A stretch of DNA of 33,444 bases from positions 1-33,444 of the forward strand of contig CAYNLG010000040.1 of assembly GCA_964397995.1 (NCBI GenBank). Direction: 5' to 3'. How positions within the stretch are numbered: position 1 is the first letter of the stretch; the number at the start of each line of letters is the position of its first letter. The notes under the pieces are model-generated. The model was given only the letters and a program-made list of their open reading frames with translations, was not told the origin of the DNA and made no database searches. This document shows, piece by piece, positions 16,906 through 27,000 of this stretch. The position numbers and the translations under genes are program-made. Source of the DNA: CAYNLG01 sp964397995 (GTDB lineage Bacteria; Planctomycetota; Phycisphaerae; FEN-1346).

Positions 16906-17295
16906 TCACGCTCCCTTCGGCTGGTAGTCGGGGTTCGGCCGAGGCATCTGCGCGCCGACCGCGTCGCGCCAGGCGCGCAGCGGCCCCAGCAGGTCCTGCC
17001 CCACCTCCGGCCGCGCTGCCGCCAGGTCGGTCGTCTCGCCGACGTCTTCGGCCAGATCGTAGAGCTCGGTCCGTCCGTCCTCAAAGTACTTGATGAGCTT
17101 CCACCGGCCCAGGCGTACCGCGCCGGCCGGCGTGGTCTGGTGGTAGTGCGGGTAGTGCCAGAAGAGCGGCCGCTCCGGCAGCACCTCTTGGCCGCGCAGC
17201 AGCGGGGCGAAGCTCACGCCGTCGGCGGCCAGGGCCATGGCCGCGGCGCCCGCGGCCGACGCCTTCAGAAACGTCGGTCGCGAACGGGTGGTCAT
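16906..17295 (-). pseudogene. internally deleted sulfatase (signal peptide joined to C-terminal subdomain)
   Basis: A 129-residue open frame with a good ribosome binding site (AGGGAGG). Residues 1-24 are an export signal resembling a Tat peptide, but its motif reads S-R-P-T-F-L-K, with Pro in place of the second Arg. From residue 25 on it is the C-terminal part of an arylsulfatase: D-G-V-S-F-A-P-L-L-R-G, then R-P-L-F-W-H-Y-P-H-Y, W-K-L-I-K-Y-F-E-D-G-R-T-E-L-Y-D-L and E-D-V-G-E-T-T-D-L. The catalytic half is missing, including the C/S-x-P-x-R formylglycine site and the metal ligands, which are normally several hundred residues. The join is in frame, so a stable small protein could still be made, but sulfatase activity is excluded. 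It sits between the cyclase-toroid gene and the alginate-lyase-like gene. Confidence 0.75.
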
Positions 17296-17431
17296 CCAGG
17301 CCTCCCTGGCGGGGCACGCGTCGTTCGGGTTCGTCCGGCACGGGCCGCGCGGCTGCGCCATGATAGCTTGCCTGTCGCGCGAACGCAAAGCGCGGCGCTC
17401 GACCAGGCCCCGAGGACGGAGGCCGAGCGCC

Positions 17432-19882
17432 CTAGCCTCCCGCGGCGTCACCTCCGGTCGTCAGGTACAGAACGATGTTCGACGCCACCGCCCGGGCCCA
17501 CGGCGCCTCGTAGCCGTGGAGGTCGTGGGCCTCGTGCGGGGTCAGAGCAAACATCACGTCGAACGGGCTGTAGAGGCCCACGAGCGTTCCGGCGGCATCG
17601 TAGACGCCCATTATCTCGGCCCACGGCCGGGAGGCCCTCATGACCCGCAGGCTTTTCCGGAACGAGACGCCGCGGGTCAGGTCGAACCCCGTCGCCGACC
17701 CCATCCTGCCCGTCAGGACCGGGTCGTCTTTCGGCAGGAAACGCAGCGTGCATCCGAGGTCGTGCAGGGCGGCTTTGAGGGACGTGTGGAATGTCGGCGA
17801 ACCGGTGACCGACTCGAACCACAGCCGCCCACCGCCCGCAACGTAGGCCTTGAGGGCCTGAGCCTCTTCGTCTGTGAGTTCGAACGGGCGGCTCCCCGCG
17901 AAATACGCCGCGTCGTATCCCGCAAGGTCCCCCGGGGCCACGCCGCCCTTTGTCAGGGGCGACTTGGCGGGCTCGGCGACCTCGAGGGCGACGTCGGCGC
18001 GCTCCTTCAGGAACGACGCAAGGAGGCGGAACGAGCGGTAGTTGGCCCCGACGGCCCAGTTTCCCCCATGCCGGACCCGTGCAACGCGGAGCGCCTTGGC
18101 GGCTCCGGCCCTGATCGGTGCCCGGAGGGCCTCAGGCATCCCGCCGTCGGTCTCGCCCTGCCCCGTCAACTTGGCCCGAAGGGGCGCGCCGTCGGTGGCG
18201 CACGTGTACAGGTTGATGCCGAACTGGAACGCGTACTCCTTCGTCGCCACCGCCTGGACGTGCCAGGCGCAGGAGATGTCGTCGCGGACGAAGAAGACGC
18301 TTGTTCGCACGCCGTCGTGGATGCCGTGGACGTCGGGCCGGACCTTCTCCAGGGGATACAGCGCGCGGAACGCCCCGTGTGTCGGCGGCAGGGGCTCGAG
18401 CGGCCACTCCGGCCATGTCTCCCTGGCGAACTCCTCGAACCAGGTCCGCACGGGCGGGTTGCCGCACGACGCCTCCACCAGGAGCGTCCCCCCCGCATCG
18501 GTGAAGGCGCGCAGTTTGCGGCGGACGGAGGTGTCCCACGAGGGCACGTCCTCGGTCGTGATGTAGAGGATGGGCGCCTCGTGCCATGTCGCGGCGGGCG
18601 CGTCAAGGCTCACGATCTGCCAGTGGAACATCTGTTCCTTGACGCGTTCGACGTAGGCGGTCAGGTGGGCGATGTCGCGGCGGTGAAGGTTCCATCGCCC
18701 GTCGAACTGGAGCTTATTGAAAAGGATCGGGGCACGCCCCTTGTAGAGGAAGAGCAGCGCGAAGCAGGTGTCCGGGATACTCCGCCAGCCCCCGTGGTCC
18801 TGCTGGGCCGCCAGGATCTCCTCGGCCCCGCGGCGGTACCAGTCGTACGTGCCGAAGTGCTTGTAGCCGGCGGCGATGCCGACGCGCTCCACCGAGTAGA
18901 GCGCATACATCCGCCACCCGAACATGCGGAAGCGGTCCCCCTTCGGCGCGTCTTCCTTCTGCTCGTAGTGCTGCACCATCCATTCGAGGGCGGCGTCGAT
19001 CCGCCGATTGGTTTCGTCGATGGCGCGCCGGCTGCGGCCGGCGATGCACGGGCACCCCGCGATGGGCTCCAGGATGTCCGAGAGGATGTACATCGACGCC
19101 AGCCCCGCCGCCGTCATGGACAGGTAGGGCTTCGGCCGCAGCACGCTCGTGCGTCGTCCGGCGCGCTGGTAGAGGTGCGGCGGCTGATAGCCCCAGCCAC
19201 CGTCCTTCTGCTGGCAGGCCAGGTAGAGGTCAAAGCACCGCCGGAGCGGTTTGGTGGGCGGCTCGATGCCGATGCGGCTGGCCTCGCGCAGGGCCAGCAC
19301 CCCCCACTGGGTAATCGAGAAGTCGATGTCCCTGTCGCGCGACGGGTCGCAGTAGTAGCGCCACCCCCCCTCGGGCCGCTGGCCTCGCACCAGGCGGTCG
19401 ATGTCGGACTGAATGAGGGCCCGGACCTCGCGCTGCCGCTCCCCCGCGAGCTTGTCGTGCACGTAGCACAGGCCCATGATGCGGATGGGGAGCGCATAGC
19501 CCAACGAGTGCCCGTACGCCTCGTCCGGGTCGAGACCCATAACATACTTCAGGGCCTTCTCCATCACCGGGCGGTTGGGGTGGTCACCCATATAGCCCAG
19601 CGTCATGAAGATGAGCGTCGAGTACGGTGCCCCGTTGCGGCTGGACACGCCGGCGCCCCGCGATTTCGTCTTGCCGGATGTCGTGAACGAGCCGTCCTTC
19701 GCCTGGAGGCCGATCAGGTACTCGTGGCCCCGCTCGATCGCGCGGCGGACGTGCTCGTCGGTCACGCCTGCCGGGCATTCGGTGCTCAACCCAAGCCATG
19801 GCATGACGGCCGCGGCCACGAAGACGGCGGAGCCAATCCATCCCGGCCACGAGCCCGCGCCTGTCTTCGCCCATCCGGTCAT
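17432..19882 (-). CDS. squalene-cyclase-like alpha-toroid fused to DUF4159-type domains
   Basis: An 816-residue protein with an N-terminal hydrophobic signal or anchor (14-36). Residues about 40-385 carry repeated QW-type motifs of the prenyltransferase/squalene-hopene cyclase toroid: L-I-G-L-Q-A-K-D-G-S-F, G-Q-R-P-E-G-G-W-R-Y-Y, C-Q-Q-K-D-G-G-W-G-Y and A-A-Q-Q-D-H-G-G-W. No D-x-D-D cyclase acid motif was noticed, so a binding or structural role is more likely than terpene cyclisation. Residues about 395-600 and about 620-810 resemble DUF4159-type alpha/beta domains, with A-P-I-L-Y-I-T-T-E-D, then A-G-G-T-L-L-V-E-A-S and later G-G-G-R-L-W-F-E-S. This fusion is common in planctomycetes and its function is unknown. 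It lies 113 bases downstream of the 751-aa heparinase-like gene, within the glycan cluster. Confidence 0.8.
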   Translation of the reverse strand: MTGWAKTGAGSWPGWIGSAVFVAAAVMPWLGLSTECPAGVTDEHVRRAIERGHEYLIGLQAKDGSFTTSGKTKSRGAGVSSRNGAPYSTLIFMTLGYMGDHPNRPVMEKALKYVMGLDPDEAYGHSLGYALPIRIMGLCYVHDKLAGERQREVRALIQSDIDRLVRGQRPEGGWRYYCDPSRDRDIDFSITQWGVLALREASRIGIEPPTKPLRRCFDLYLACQQKDGGWGYQPPHLYQRAGRRTSVLRPKPYLSMTAAGLASMYILSDILEPIAGCPCIAGRSRRAIDETNRRIDAALEWMVQHYEQKEDAPKGDRFRMFGWRMYALYSVERVGIAAGYKHFGTYDWYRRGAEEILAAQQDHGGWRSIPDTCFALLFLYKGRAPILFNKLQFDGRWNLHRRDIAHLTAYVERVKEQMFHWQIVSLDAPAATWHEAPILYITTEDVPSWDTSVRRKLRAFTDAGGTLLVEASCGNPPVRTWFEEFARETWPEWPLEPLPPTHGAFRALYPLEKVRPDVHGIHDGVRTSVFFVRDDISCAWHVQAVATKEYAFQFGINLYTCATDGAPLRAKLTGQGETDGGMPEALRAPIRAGAAKALRVARVRHGGNWAVGANYRSFRLLASFLKERADVALEVAEPAKSPLTKGGVAPGDLAGYDAAYFAGSRPFELTDEEAQALKAYVAGGGRLWFESVTGSPTFHTSLKAALHDLGCTLRFLPKDDPVLTGRMGSATGFDLTRGVSFRKSLRVMRASRPWAEIMGVYDAAGTLVGLYSPFDVMFALTPHEAHDLHGYEAPWARAVASNIVLYLTTGGDAAGG

Positions 19883-19995
19883 TGGCCGCTCTCCCCCACC
19901 CGCGCCGGCACACCTTCACTGTATGCGGTATACGAGGGCGGAAGAGCGACCGGCATCGCCAAATCCGCGGGTGCGGGCGATCTTGGCCCTGGGTG

Positions 19996-22251
19996 TCACC
20001 GGAGCCGCAGCGTGCCGTCCTCGATCGCAATCACGCGCTCGCCGATGCGGATGCCGGCGGCGTCGCCGTCCAGCTGGGTGGCCGGTACGACGGGGCCGGT
20101 CTGGAGGGTCACGACCTGCCAGGGGCGGTCGCCGACGCGGACGGTCTGTCGGACGACGCGCGGCCCCTCGCCGGCGTCGGCGTCCGCGGCCTTGCGGGAC
20201 CGCGCCTTCGCCTCCTGGATGGCCTTCCGCAGGCCGGGCGGCAGGTTGGCTCTGGAGGCGTCCTGCGGCGGCTCCGCCAAGGCCACCTCCACGAGCAGGA
20301 CCGGGGCGCCGCTCGTGCCGCTCATGTCGGCCACGAGGACCTTCTCCTTGCCCGTGATGATGCACGCCTGGCCGCCCTCCGCGTCCTCGACGGTGCCCTC
20401 GACGTAGGGCACGCCGGCCGACCCCTTGAGGCCCGGCCCGCGGACGTAGGCCGACCCGCGCTGCGACGCGACGACCCAGTCGCTCCCGTCCTCGGTCCAG
20501 CCGCTGCGGAAGAGCTGGGTGTGGGCCTTGTCATCGAGGAGGTACTTCGGCAGCACCGCCGCCGGGTTCACCGCCTCGGCATCGATGGGCCAGTTGAGGA
20601 GGGCCCAGACCGCCCGATCGGGGTGCGTCCGGGCATCGAACGTGTTCGCCTCGGGTTCGATGACGTGGCGGTAGAACCAGAGGACGGCCGGCTTGTGGGC
20701 CTCGGGCACGTTGCCGAAGCCGATGGAGAAGTCGCCGCTCGAGGACCAACTGCCGCGCAAGAAGCCGTGGCCGGCGTAGATGCCCTTGTGCACGTCGACG
20801 ATCTTGTCGCCCCGGCGTGTCAGTTCGTACAGCCACTTCGTCGTCAGCCACGGGCCGCCGGGGAAGTTCGTCACCAGGTCCAGGCCGGCCGCCGTCCGGA
20901 GGCACTGGAGGTACTCCGCCAGGCCGGTGTTGTAGTTGAGGCGGCCGCCGTGATGGCCCTCGAAGAACCAGCCGGAGTCGCCGTAGCCGACCTCCAGGGC
21001 CCGCTCGGCGCGCTGCAGGAGCACGCGGTGGGCGCGACAGGTGACGGCGTCGTCGGTGCCCTCGTCGCCGAGGATCGCGAGGATGGCGACGCCGGCGCCG
21101 CCGTTCCAGGCGCCGTAGTGGTTCGAGTGGGGCGAGTGCTGGCCCCCGCCGGTGTTGAAGACGAGACCCGGCTCCGACGGCTCCTTCATGGCCTTGCGGA
21201 GGTCGGCGGCGCCGAGCCGCGCCTTGAAGACCTTGTCCTGGATGGCCTTGGCGACCGTCCGGCGGAAGGCCGGGTCCCAGGCGTCGTAGCAGAGGTCGTA
21301 GGCGCAGGCGATCTGGGCGTAGCTGGGCCCGGCGCGAAGCTTGCCGCCCGGCTGGTGCCAGCTGTAGCGGTTGTCGCGGTCGCGGACGCCCTCGAAGCTG
21401 AGTTCGACGGCGCGGCGGGCCAGGTCCGCGTACGCCTTGTCGCCCGTGAGCTGGTAGAGCATGCCGTAGCCGGTGCCGTGGCTGACGGTGTAGCCGCCGA
21501 TCGCGACGCGGTTGGACTTGCCGTAGGCCTGGGTGGCGGTGCTGCGGTCCTCCGGGAACGCCTCGGCGCCGCCAAGGAGCATCTTGAGGCGTTCGACGAT
21601 GCGTTTGCCGGTTTCGGTGGCGGCCCGCTCGCGGAGGCGCGGCAGGTCGGCCTTGCGGACCATCAGGCGCGGGTGCTCGCCGCGCGCGAGCGGCGTCCAG
21701 CCCTCGACCGGCGAGGGCCAGAGCGTCTCGGCGACGGTGCCCCCGGCCCTGCCGGCGACGGGCTTGCCGCGGAAGGTGCCCTCGTAGGTGCCGACCAACC
21801 GGTCGCCCTGGCGCTCCAGGGCCAGGCGGTAGGCCGCCTTGCCCCCGTCCACCCACGGGTCGGGATGGACGATGACGTCGAGGTCGAGGACCGTCGTGCC
21901 GCCCTCGGTGCGGGCGGAGGTGACGGTGCCCTCGTGGTCCATGGAGGAGAAGCGGCGGCCCTTCGGGTCCTCGGGGCCGTGGTCGCGGCGCTCGCCGGCC
22001 CAGGCCATGAAGTGCGGCTGCCACCGGCCGTCCCGGAGACCGAGGTACAGCACCAGGTCCTTGCGCTCGTCGGGCGGCGGGGGCGCGTCGCCGTGGAAGA
22101 GCGCCCCGGTGAGCTCGACGTCCACGTCGTAGTAGAGCGTGCGGTCGGTCGAGAAGACCGCCCCGCTGCCCGCGCCGGGGGCGGGCGCGGCCCAGACGGC
22201 ACTCGTCACGGCCAGGATCGCGGCGGCGGTCATCGCATGGCGTGGCGTCAT
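19996..22251 (-). CDS. secreted heparinase II/III-like protein (uninterrupted toroid)
   Basis: A 751-residue protein. The ATG 22251 start has GAAGGG upstream and leads into the signal peptide (AMTAAAILAVTSAVWAAPA). The N-terminal beta domain (about 36-165) ends in G-T-Y-E-G-T-F-R-G. The linker signature is PRLMVRKADLPRLR (194-207). The helical toroid includes I-A-C-A-Y-D-L-C-Y-D-A-W (314-325), S-N-H-Y-G-A-W-N-G-G-A-G (376-387) and G-D-S-G-W-F-F-E-G (424-432), and a C-terminal beta-sheet domain starts around 540. Unlike its two larger paralogs it has no beta insertion between the N-x-Y and G-x-x-x-E-G landmarks. It is probably an extracytoplasmic polysaccharide lyase; substrate unknown. The relic at 30513-31111 is closest to this copy. 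Confidence 0.84.
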   Translation of the reverse strand: MTPRHAMTAAAILAVTSAVWAAPAPGAGSGAVFSTDRTLYYDVDVELTGALFHGDAPPPPDERKDLVLYLGLRDGRWQPHFMAWAGERRDHGPEDPKGRRFSSMDHEGTVTSARTEGGTTVLDLDVIVHPDPWVDGGKAAYRLALERQGDRLVGTYEGTFRGKPVAGRAGGTVAETLWPSPVEGWTPLARGEHPRLMVRKADLPRLRERAATETGKRIVERLKMLLGGAEAFPEDRSTATQAYGKSNRVAIGGYTVSHGTGYGMLYQLTGDKAYADLARRAVELSFEGVRDRDNRYSWHQPGGKLRAGPSYAQIACAYDLCYDAWDPAFRRTVAKAIQDKVFKARLGAADLRKAMKEPSEPGLVFNTGGGQHSPHSNHYGAWNGGAGVAILAILGDEGTDDAVTCRAHRVLLQRAERALEVGYGDSGWFFEGHHGGRLNYNTGLAEYLQCLRTAAGLDLVTNFPGGPWLTTKWLYELTRRGDKIVDVHKGIYAGHGFLRGSWSSSGDFSIGFGNVPEAHKPAVLWFYRHVIEPEANTFDARTHPDRAVWALLNWPIDAEAVNPAAVLPKYLLDDKAHTQLFRSGWTEDGSDWVVASQRGSAYVRGPGLKGSAGVPYVEGTVEDAEGGQACIITGKEKVLVADMSGTSGAPVLLVEVALAEPPQDASRANLPPGLRKAIQEAKARSRKAADADAGEGPRVVRQTVRVGDRPWQVVTLQTGPVVPATQLDGDAAGIRIGERVIAIEDGTLRLR

Positions 22252-22303
22252 GGCATCCCTTCGGTTCAGTGCGGCGGCCGCGCGGGCCGGCCGCGGGCGC
22301 GGA

Positions 22304-24025
22304 TCATTTCTTCTTCGGCGGCCAGTCGCCCGGCACGGGCGACTGCTTCGTCGGGTCCGGCAGCAGGAACTTGCCGGCGTGGTAGTCGTAGACGGCCCGG
22401 GCCATCTCCTCGTCGAAATGCCAGAAGACGTTGCCCTTATCCCCGGCATACCGGTCGAACGGGGCCGGGTCGTGCGTCGGATGGTCGAGGTCGGCATCGG
22501 TCAGCCAGCCGTCCTCGGCCTTGACGGAGACGCACCGGGCCGGCGTCGAGCCGTCGCGCGTCTCCTTGGGCAGCCGGTACGCGGCGGCCTTGCGGACGAA
22601 CAGGGCCGCCAGGGCCGCATCCCAGTCGCCGTGGTCGCCGCCGGGCACGACCACGAGACTCACCAGGTGCTGATGGTCGCTCCGCCACCGGCGAAGCAGT
22701 TGCTCGCGGATCATGACCCACTGGGTCTGGCGGCCGTAGGCGGGGCGGATGCCGCCCTCGGGCCCGCACCACTCGAACTCACCGTTCATCGCGATGAACG
22801 GGACGCCGCTCAGCGTCCGCGTCGGGTCGACGATGTTGTGGTGCATGTTGCCGCCCGCGATGTGGACGATGCCGAAGACGCGGTCTGGAGCGGCGTAGCC
22901 GACGTTGCGGGCGGCCAGGACGCTGGCCGAGAGGCCGGCGGTCAGTACGGCGGCACCCTTGAGTTCGGGGTGACCGCTCTTGGCGGCCAGCTGGTCGAGG
23001 AGGCCGTCGAGGTGGCGCATCGTCTCGGCCCCGTCGAACGAGAAGGTGGGCATAACCATGGTCGCGAGGTCGGCGCGGGCAGCGGCCTCGCGGATGAGCG
23101 GGTGCGAGGCGAACTTGCCCACCTGCGGGTGCGCCACCACCACGCCGCGCACGTACGCGCAGCCCGGCGGAATCCATAGCGTCAGCCGCGCGGGCTTCTG
23201 CGGCTTGCCGCTGCGCGGCGGGCGTTCGACGGTCATGTGGGTCTCGCTGGCGCCGTCGAGCAGTTGCTTGCGGAGGGCGTCGATCCGGACGTCGAGTGCG
23301 TCGCGGCGCGCAACCAGCCGGGCCCGGCGCGCGAGGGCCTCTTCCGCCACCTCGCCCTTCAGGGGCAGCTTGGCCCGCACCTCGTCCAGCGCCCGCCGCG
23401 CCCGCTTGACGCGGGTCTGGGCCTCCTTGAAGGCCTCGTCCTTGCCCCGGGCGCTGCCGTAGGCCTTGTAGGCGTCGTCGGCCTTTCGGTAGAGCGGCAG
23501 GACCTCGGCCCGTTCCCAGAGGGCGCGGTGGATGCCGTAGAGGCGCCGGCCGAGCGCGCGCTCCTCGAGGGTCAGGCGGGCCAGTTCGCCCAGTTCGGCG
23601 GCGGTCAACGACGCGGCGCGGCCGGACAGAACCTCGATACGCTGCTGCATGGCCGCGAGGGCCTCGACGGCCCGGCGTCCTTCGGGCGAGGCCGTCAGCA
23701 GCTCCGTCGCGCGGGCGTCCCGAGCCGCCTGCGCGGTCCGCAGGCGGTCGCCGACCGATTGGAGCCCGGCGGCCGCATGGGCCGCCGCCTCGGCCTTCTC
23801 GGCCTCGGCCAGGGCCTGGCGGGCGGCGGCCAGGTCGGGGTCGGCGTCGGACGGGACGGCCTCGCGGAGGATCGCCAAGGCCGCCTCGGTCTGGCGGAGG
23901 TGCGCCTCGACGCCTTCCTTTTCCTGCCGCAGGGCGTCCAGGCGGTCCCAGGCATCGTCCTCCGCCGCCGCGGCCCAGGGCGCCGCCAGCGTCACGGTCA
24001 CGAGTCCGAGGAGAAGGTGTCGCAT
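22304..24025 (-). CDS. secreted coiled-coil protein with alpha/beta-hydrolase-like domain
   Basis: A 573-residue protein with a signal peptide (MRHLLLGLVTVTLAAPWAAAA). Residues about 25-255 are strongly charged and helical with heptad-like leucines and many Ala/Arg/Glu, a likely coiled coil. Residues about 265-560 look like an alpha/beta hydrolase: L-T-L-W-I-P-P-G, G-V-V-V-A-H-P, A-G-L-S-A-S at 363-368 (Ser366 as candidate nucleophile in a G-x-S-x-S elbow) and G-G-D-H-G-D-W near 462-468 (candidate catalytic His465). The C-terminus is P-P-K-K-K. It lies 26 bases after the 1055-aa lyase gene and 52 bases before the 751-aa one, so probably in one transcript. Esterase or deacetylase action on a decorated glycan would fit the neighbours, but this is inference. 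Confidence 0.75.
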   Translation of the reverse strand: MRHLLLGLVTVTLAAPWAAAAEDDAWDRLDALRQEKEGVEAHLRQTEAALAILREAVPSDADPDLAAARQALAEAEKAEAAAHAAAGLQSVGDRLRTAQAARDARATELLTASPEGRRAVEALAAMQQRIEVLSGRAASLTAAELGELARLTLEERALGRRLYGIHRALWERAEVLPLYRKADDAYKAYGSARGKDEAFKEAQTRVKRARRALDEVRAKLPLKGEVAEEALARRARLVARRDALDVRIDALRKQLLDGASETHMTVERPPRSGKPQKPARLTLWIPPGCAYVRGVVVAHPQVGKFASHPLIREAAARADLATMVMPTFSFDGAETMRHLDGLLDQLAAKSGHPELKGAAVLTAGLSASVLAARNVGYAAPDRVFGIVHIAGGNMHHNIVDPTRTLSGVPFIAMNGEFEWCGPEGGIRPAYGRQTQWVMIREQLLRRWRSDHQHLVSLVVVPGGDHGDWDAALAALFVRKAAAYRLPKETRDGSTPARCVSVKAEDGWLTDADLDHPTHDPAPFDRYAGDKGNVFWHFDEEMARAVYDYHAGKFLLPDPTKQSPVPGDWPPKKK

Positions 24026-24051
24026 CGCGCTCCTGCCTTTTCTGACAAGGT

Positions 24052-27000
24052 TCACTCGATGACGATCCGGCCGCCGGTGTAGCGAACGGTCCGGCCTCCG
24101 ACGGTCACAACGGTATCGCGGCCCACGCCGGCGGAGGTCACGCTCGGCGGCCTGCCGCGCTGCACGGTGATGACGGCGAAGAAGACGGCGCTGGGGGCGT
24201 GGCTCTCGGCGGCGATGAAGTCGTACTCGCGGGTGATGAGCTGGCCCTTCTTGCTGCCGCCGCGGTAGATGAAGTGCATCTTGCGGTCCCGGAGGAACCG
24301 GGCCTCGACGGGCGTCGGCGAAACCAGCGTGCCGCGCAGCGTCGCGTCCGGGTAGCGGATCGTGAAGGCGTTGCCGTCGGCCTCGGCGGTGACGTCGTCG
24401 CCGGGCGGCAGATGCCAGAGCCACTGCTTGAGCTTGCCGCCGCGCACCTCGTCGACGATGACCGCCAGGCAGGGCGCGCCGCAGGCGCCGCTGTAGTCGA
24501 AGGCGAAGGCGCGGCCGCCGTCGATGTGGGAGGCCCGGTCGACGTCGGTCCGGCGCTCGCCGTACGCGGTATACAGCTTGGGCAGCTTCCGCCTGAGGGC
24601 GCTGCGGTCCTTCTCGCGGAAGTAGTCGGTCACGTCCTTCGGGATGGGCATCTCCTTGATGGCCTTGCCGATGCCGAAGGCGTCCGGCGGGTCGGTCTCC
24701 TCGGAGACGAGGACGCGCTCGATGTCCTCGATGACCTGCTGCTCCTCGGACTTCGGCGGCGCCTCGCGAACGGCCAGGTAGACGTCGGCCATGTCGATCG
24801 CGAGCGCCCCCGAGCCGTCGGGCTCCGCCGCGTAGTGGACCACGCGGCCGCAGGCGCCCTCGTTGGTCACGTCGTCCGGCAGGAGGACGACGCACTCCTC
24901 GGGGCGGTAGCCGCTCCGCTCGATGGGGGCGAGCGTCCAGCGGTGGCCCAGCCCCCAGAGGCGGAACGCGCCGGCGTTCGGATGGTTCCAAGCCCGGATG
25001 GGGATGCTCTTGGCGAAGACTTGGACGATGAACTCGTCGCCGCCCTCCCAGCCGCTGCGGAAGGCGTAGTACCCGAGCGTCTCGGCCGCCCACGTCAACG
25101 GCATCCCCTCCGACGGGTGCACGGGCTGCGTGCCGACGGGGTAGTTGACGAACGTGGCCGCGAGGGTCCGCCCGCTGATCCCTTGGAGGAGGGTGTCGGC
25201 GGCGCGCCGGTCGAGCGGCGGCGCCTCATCCCGTTCAAGGCCAAGGACCCGGTTCCAGCCCCACAGGATCAACGGCTGCCACTTCGGCGGCACCAGGGGG
25301 AAGAGGCCCGCGCACCCGTCAGGCTCGAAGTGCCCCTTTACGTTCAGGTGCATGATCTCCGGCCGCGACCCCCGGAAACAGGCCTGCATCATGCGGCGGG
25401 GCAGGACGTGGGTGGCGTCCGGATGGGTCGAGACGTCGCGGCCCATGGCCTTGCGGTAGTACGCGGCATAGAGGAGCGGGTAGTGGGCGGCAATGTTGCC
25501 GTAGTGCGTGACCTCGGCCTGGAACCCGCCGTCGCCGATGCCGAACCGGAGGTGCTGGACCATCTGCTCGCGGCCCTTCTCGACCATCCGCAGGCATGCC
25601 AGGTCCTCGCCGCCGCGCGCTTTCCACTCGGCGACCGACGTCTTCCAGTATGCCAGGGCCTGGTCATAGCGGGCGCGGATCTCGGCGTTGATCTCCTCGA
25701 CGGTCTGCTTCCGGGTGCGGCCGTCCCTCAGGTGATGGAAGCGGACGGCGAGCATCTCGCGGCCCCACGGCTCGGTCTGGCCGATACGGACCTTGACGAG
25801 AAGCGTGTAGAGGCCCTTCTCCAGGTGCACCACGTGCCCGTCTTCGGCGAGCAGGCCGTTCAGGTAGCTGGAGGACGCTTGGTGGTCGCTGCCGATGCGG
25901 AACTGGTACCAGCCCGGCTCCGCGTTGCGGAGCACCGTGTAGAAGACGCTCTCGCTGTGGTAGATGCGGCCGATGGCGTTGGAGACGTCCAGCACCTTGC
26001 GGTCCATCCAGACGTAGTAGCCCTGGTCGGTCTCGTGGGAGACGGGGCGGAACCGGACAGTCTTGGACCCGTCGGTGAGTTCGTCCGTCAGCGTCGGCCG
26101 CGCCGCCTCCGGCCCGCCCAGCGGGGCCAGCAGGTCAACGCCCTCGGCCGGCATCAGGCCCCCCGCACACATCCACTCCGCGGGCAGTTCGTCATCGACG
26201 AGGGGCACCACGGGGACGCCCTGAGGCGGCTGGTAGCCCTCGACCGGGGGCACGTGGCAGTCCGGCACGCGCACACAGAGCGGCTTGGGCGGCGCCTCGG
26301 GCGCCGGGCCCCTCCGCCCCGCGAGCAGCAGCGACGCGATGGCCGCCGACCCGAACCCGGGCCCGTAGTAGTTGCTGACCTGGTTGTAGTTCGCGTGGCC
26401 GATGATCAGGTCGTATTGCCGCTTCGGGAGGCGGGCCTTGATCTGCCCGAGCAGGGCCTCGCGGGTGGCCTCCGGCCAGGCCTCCCAGCAGAGGTCCAGC
26501 GTGAGGGCGACGCGGACGATCTGGTGCCCGATGTTGCCCGTGAGGCCCGCGTTGCCGTCGATGTCCGCGTAACCCTGGACGATCCGCAGGGCCTCCAGGG
26601 CGTGGCCCGTCTCGCCGGTCGCCTGGTAAAGCACGCCGCGCACCACGGGGTCCTGGCTCTCGGCGGCCCGGGCGAGGAACGCTTGGCCGAAGGGCGTCTT
26701 CAGCTTCGCGCGGAGGGCCGGGACGTCGCGCGGGCGGAGCAGCAGGCGGGGGTGCTCGCCGGGCGCGACAGGCCCGTGGCCCTCGAAGGTCTGGGGCGGG
26801 CTGAGGACGGCCGTCAGCGTGCCGGTGACGGTCGAGGCGCCCTGCGTCTCGGCGCAGGTGCCCTCGTAGGTGCCGTCGGGCCGGCGCGTGAAGTTCATCT
26901 CGTAGAAGACGTGGCCGGGCGAGCGGCTGCCGCCGTCCCGCCTGAGCTGCACGGCCACCGTGAACCTCTCGCCCGTGCCTTCGGACCGGGCGACGAAGCC

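Noticed and set aside
13610..16927. Plus-strand open frame of about 1100 codons opposite the PEP-CTERM and lyase genes
   Set aside because: Shadow of the real minus-strand genes: no signal peptide, no start signal and no recognisable motif.
17237..20407. Plus-strand open frame of about 1050 codons opposite the cyclase-toroid gene
   Set aside because: Antisense shadow. The opposite strand carries QW repeats and an export signal, and this one carries nothing recognisable.
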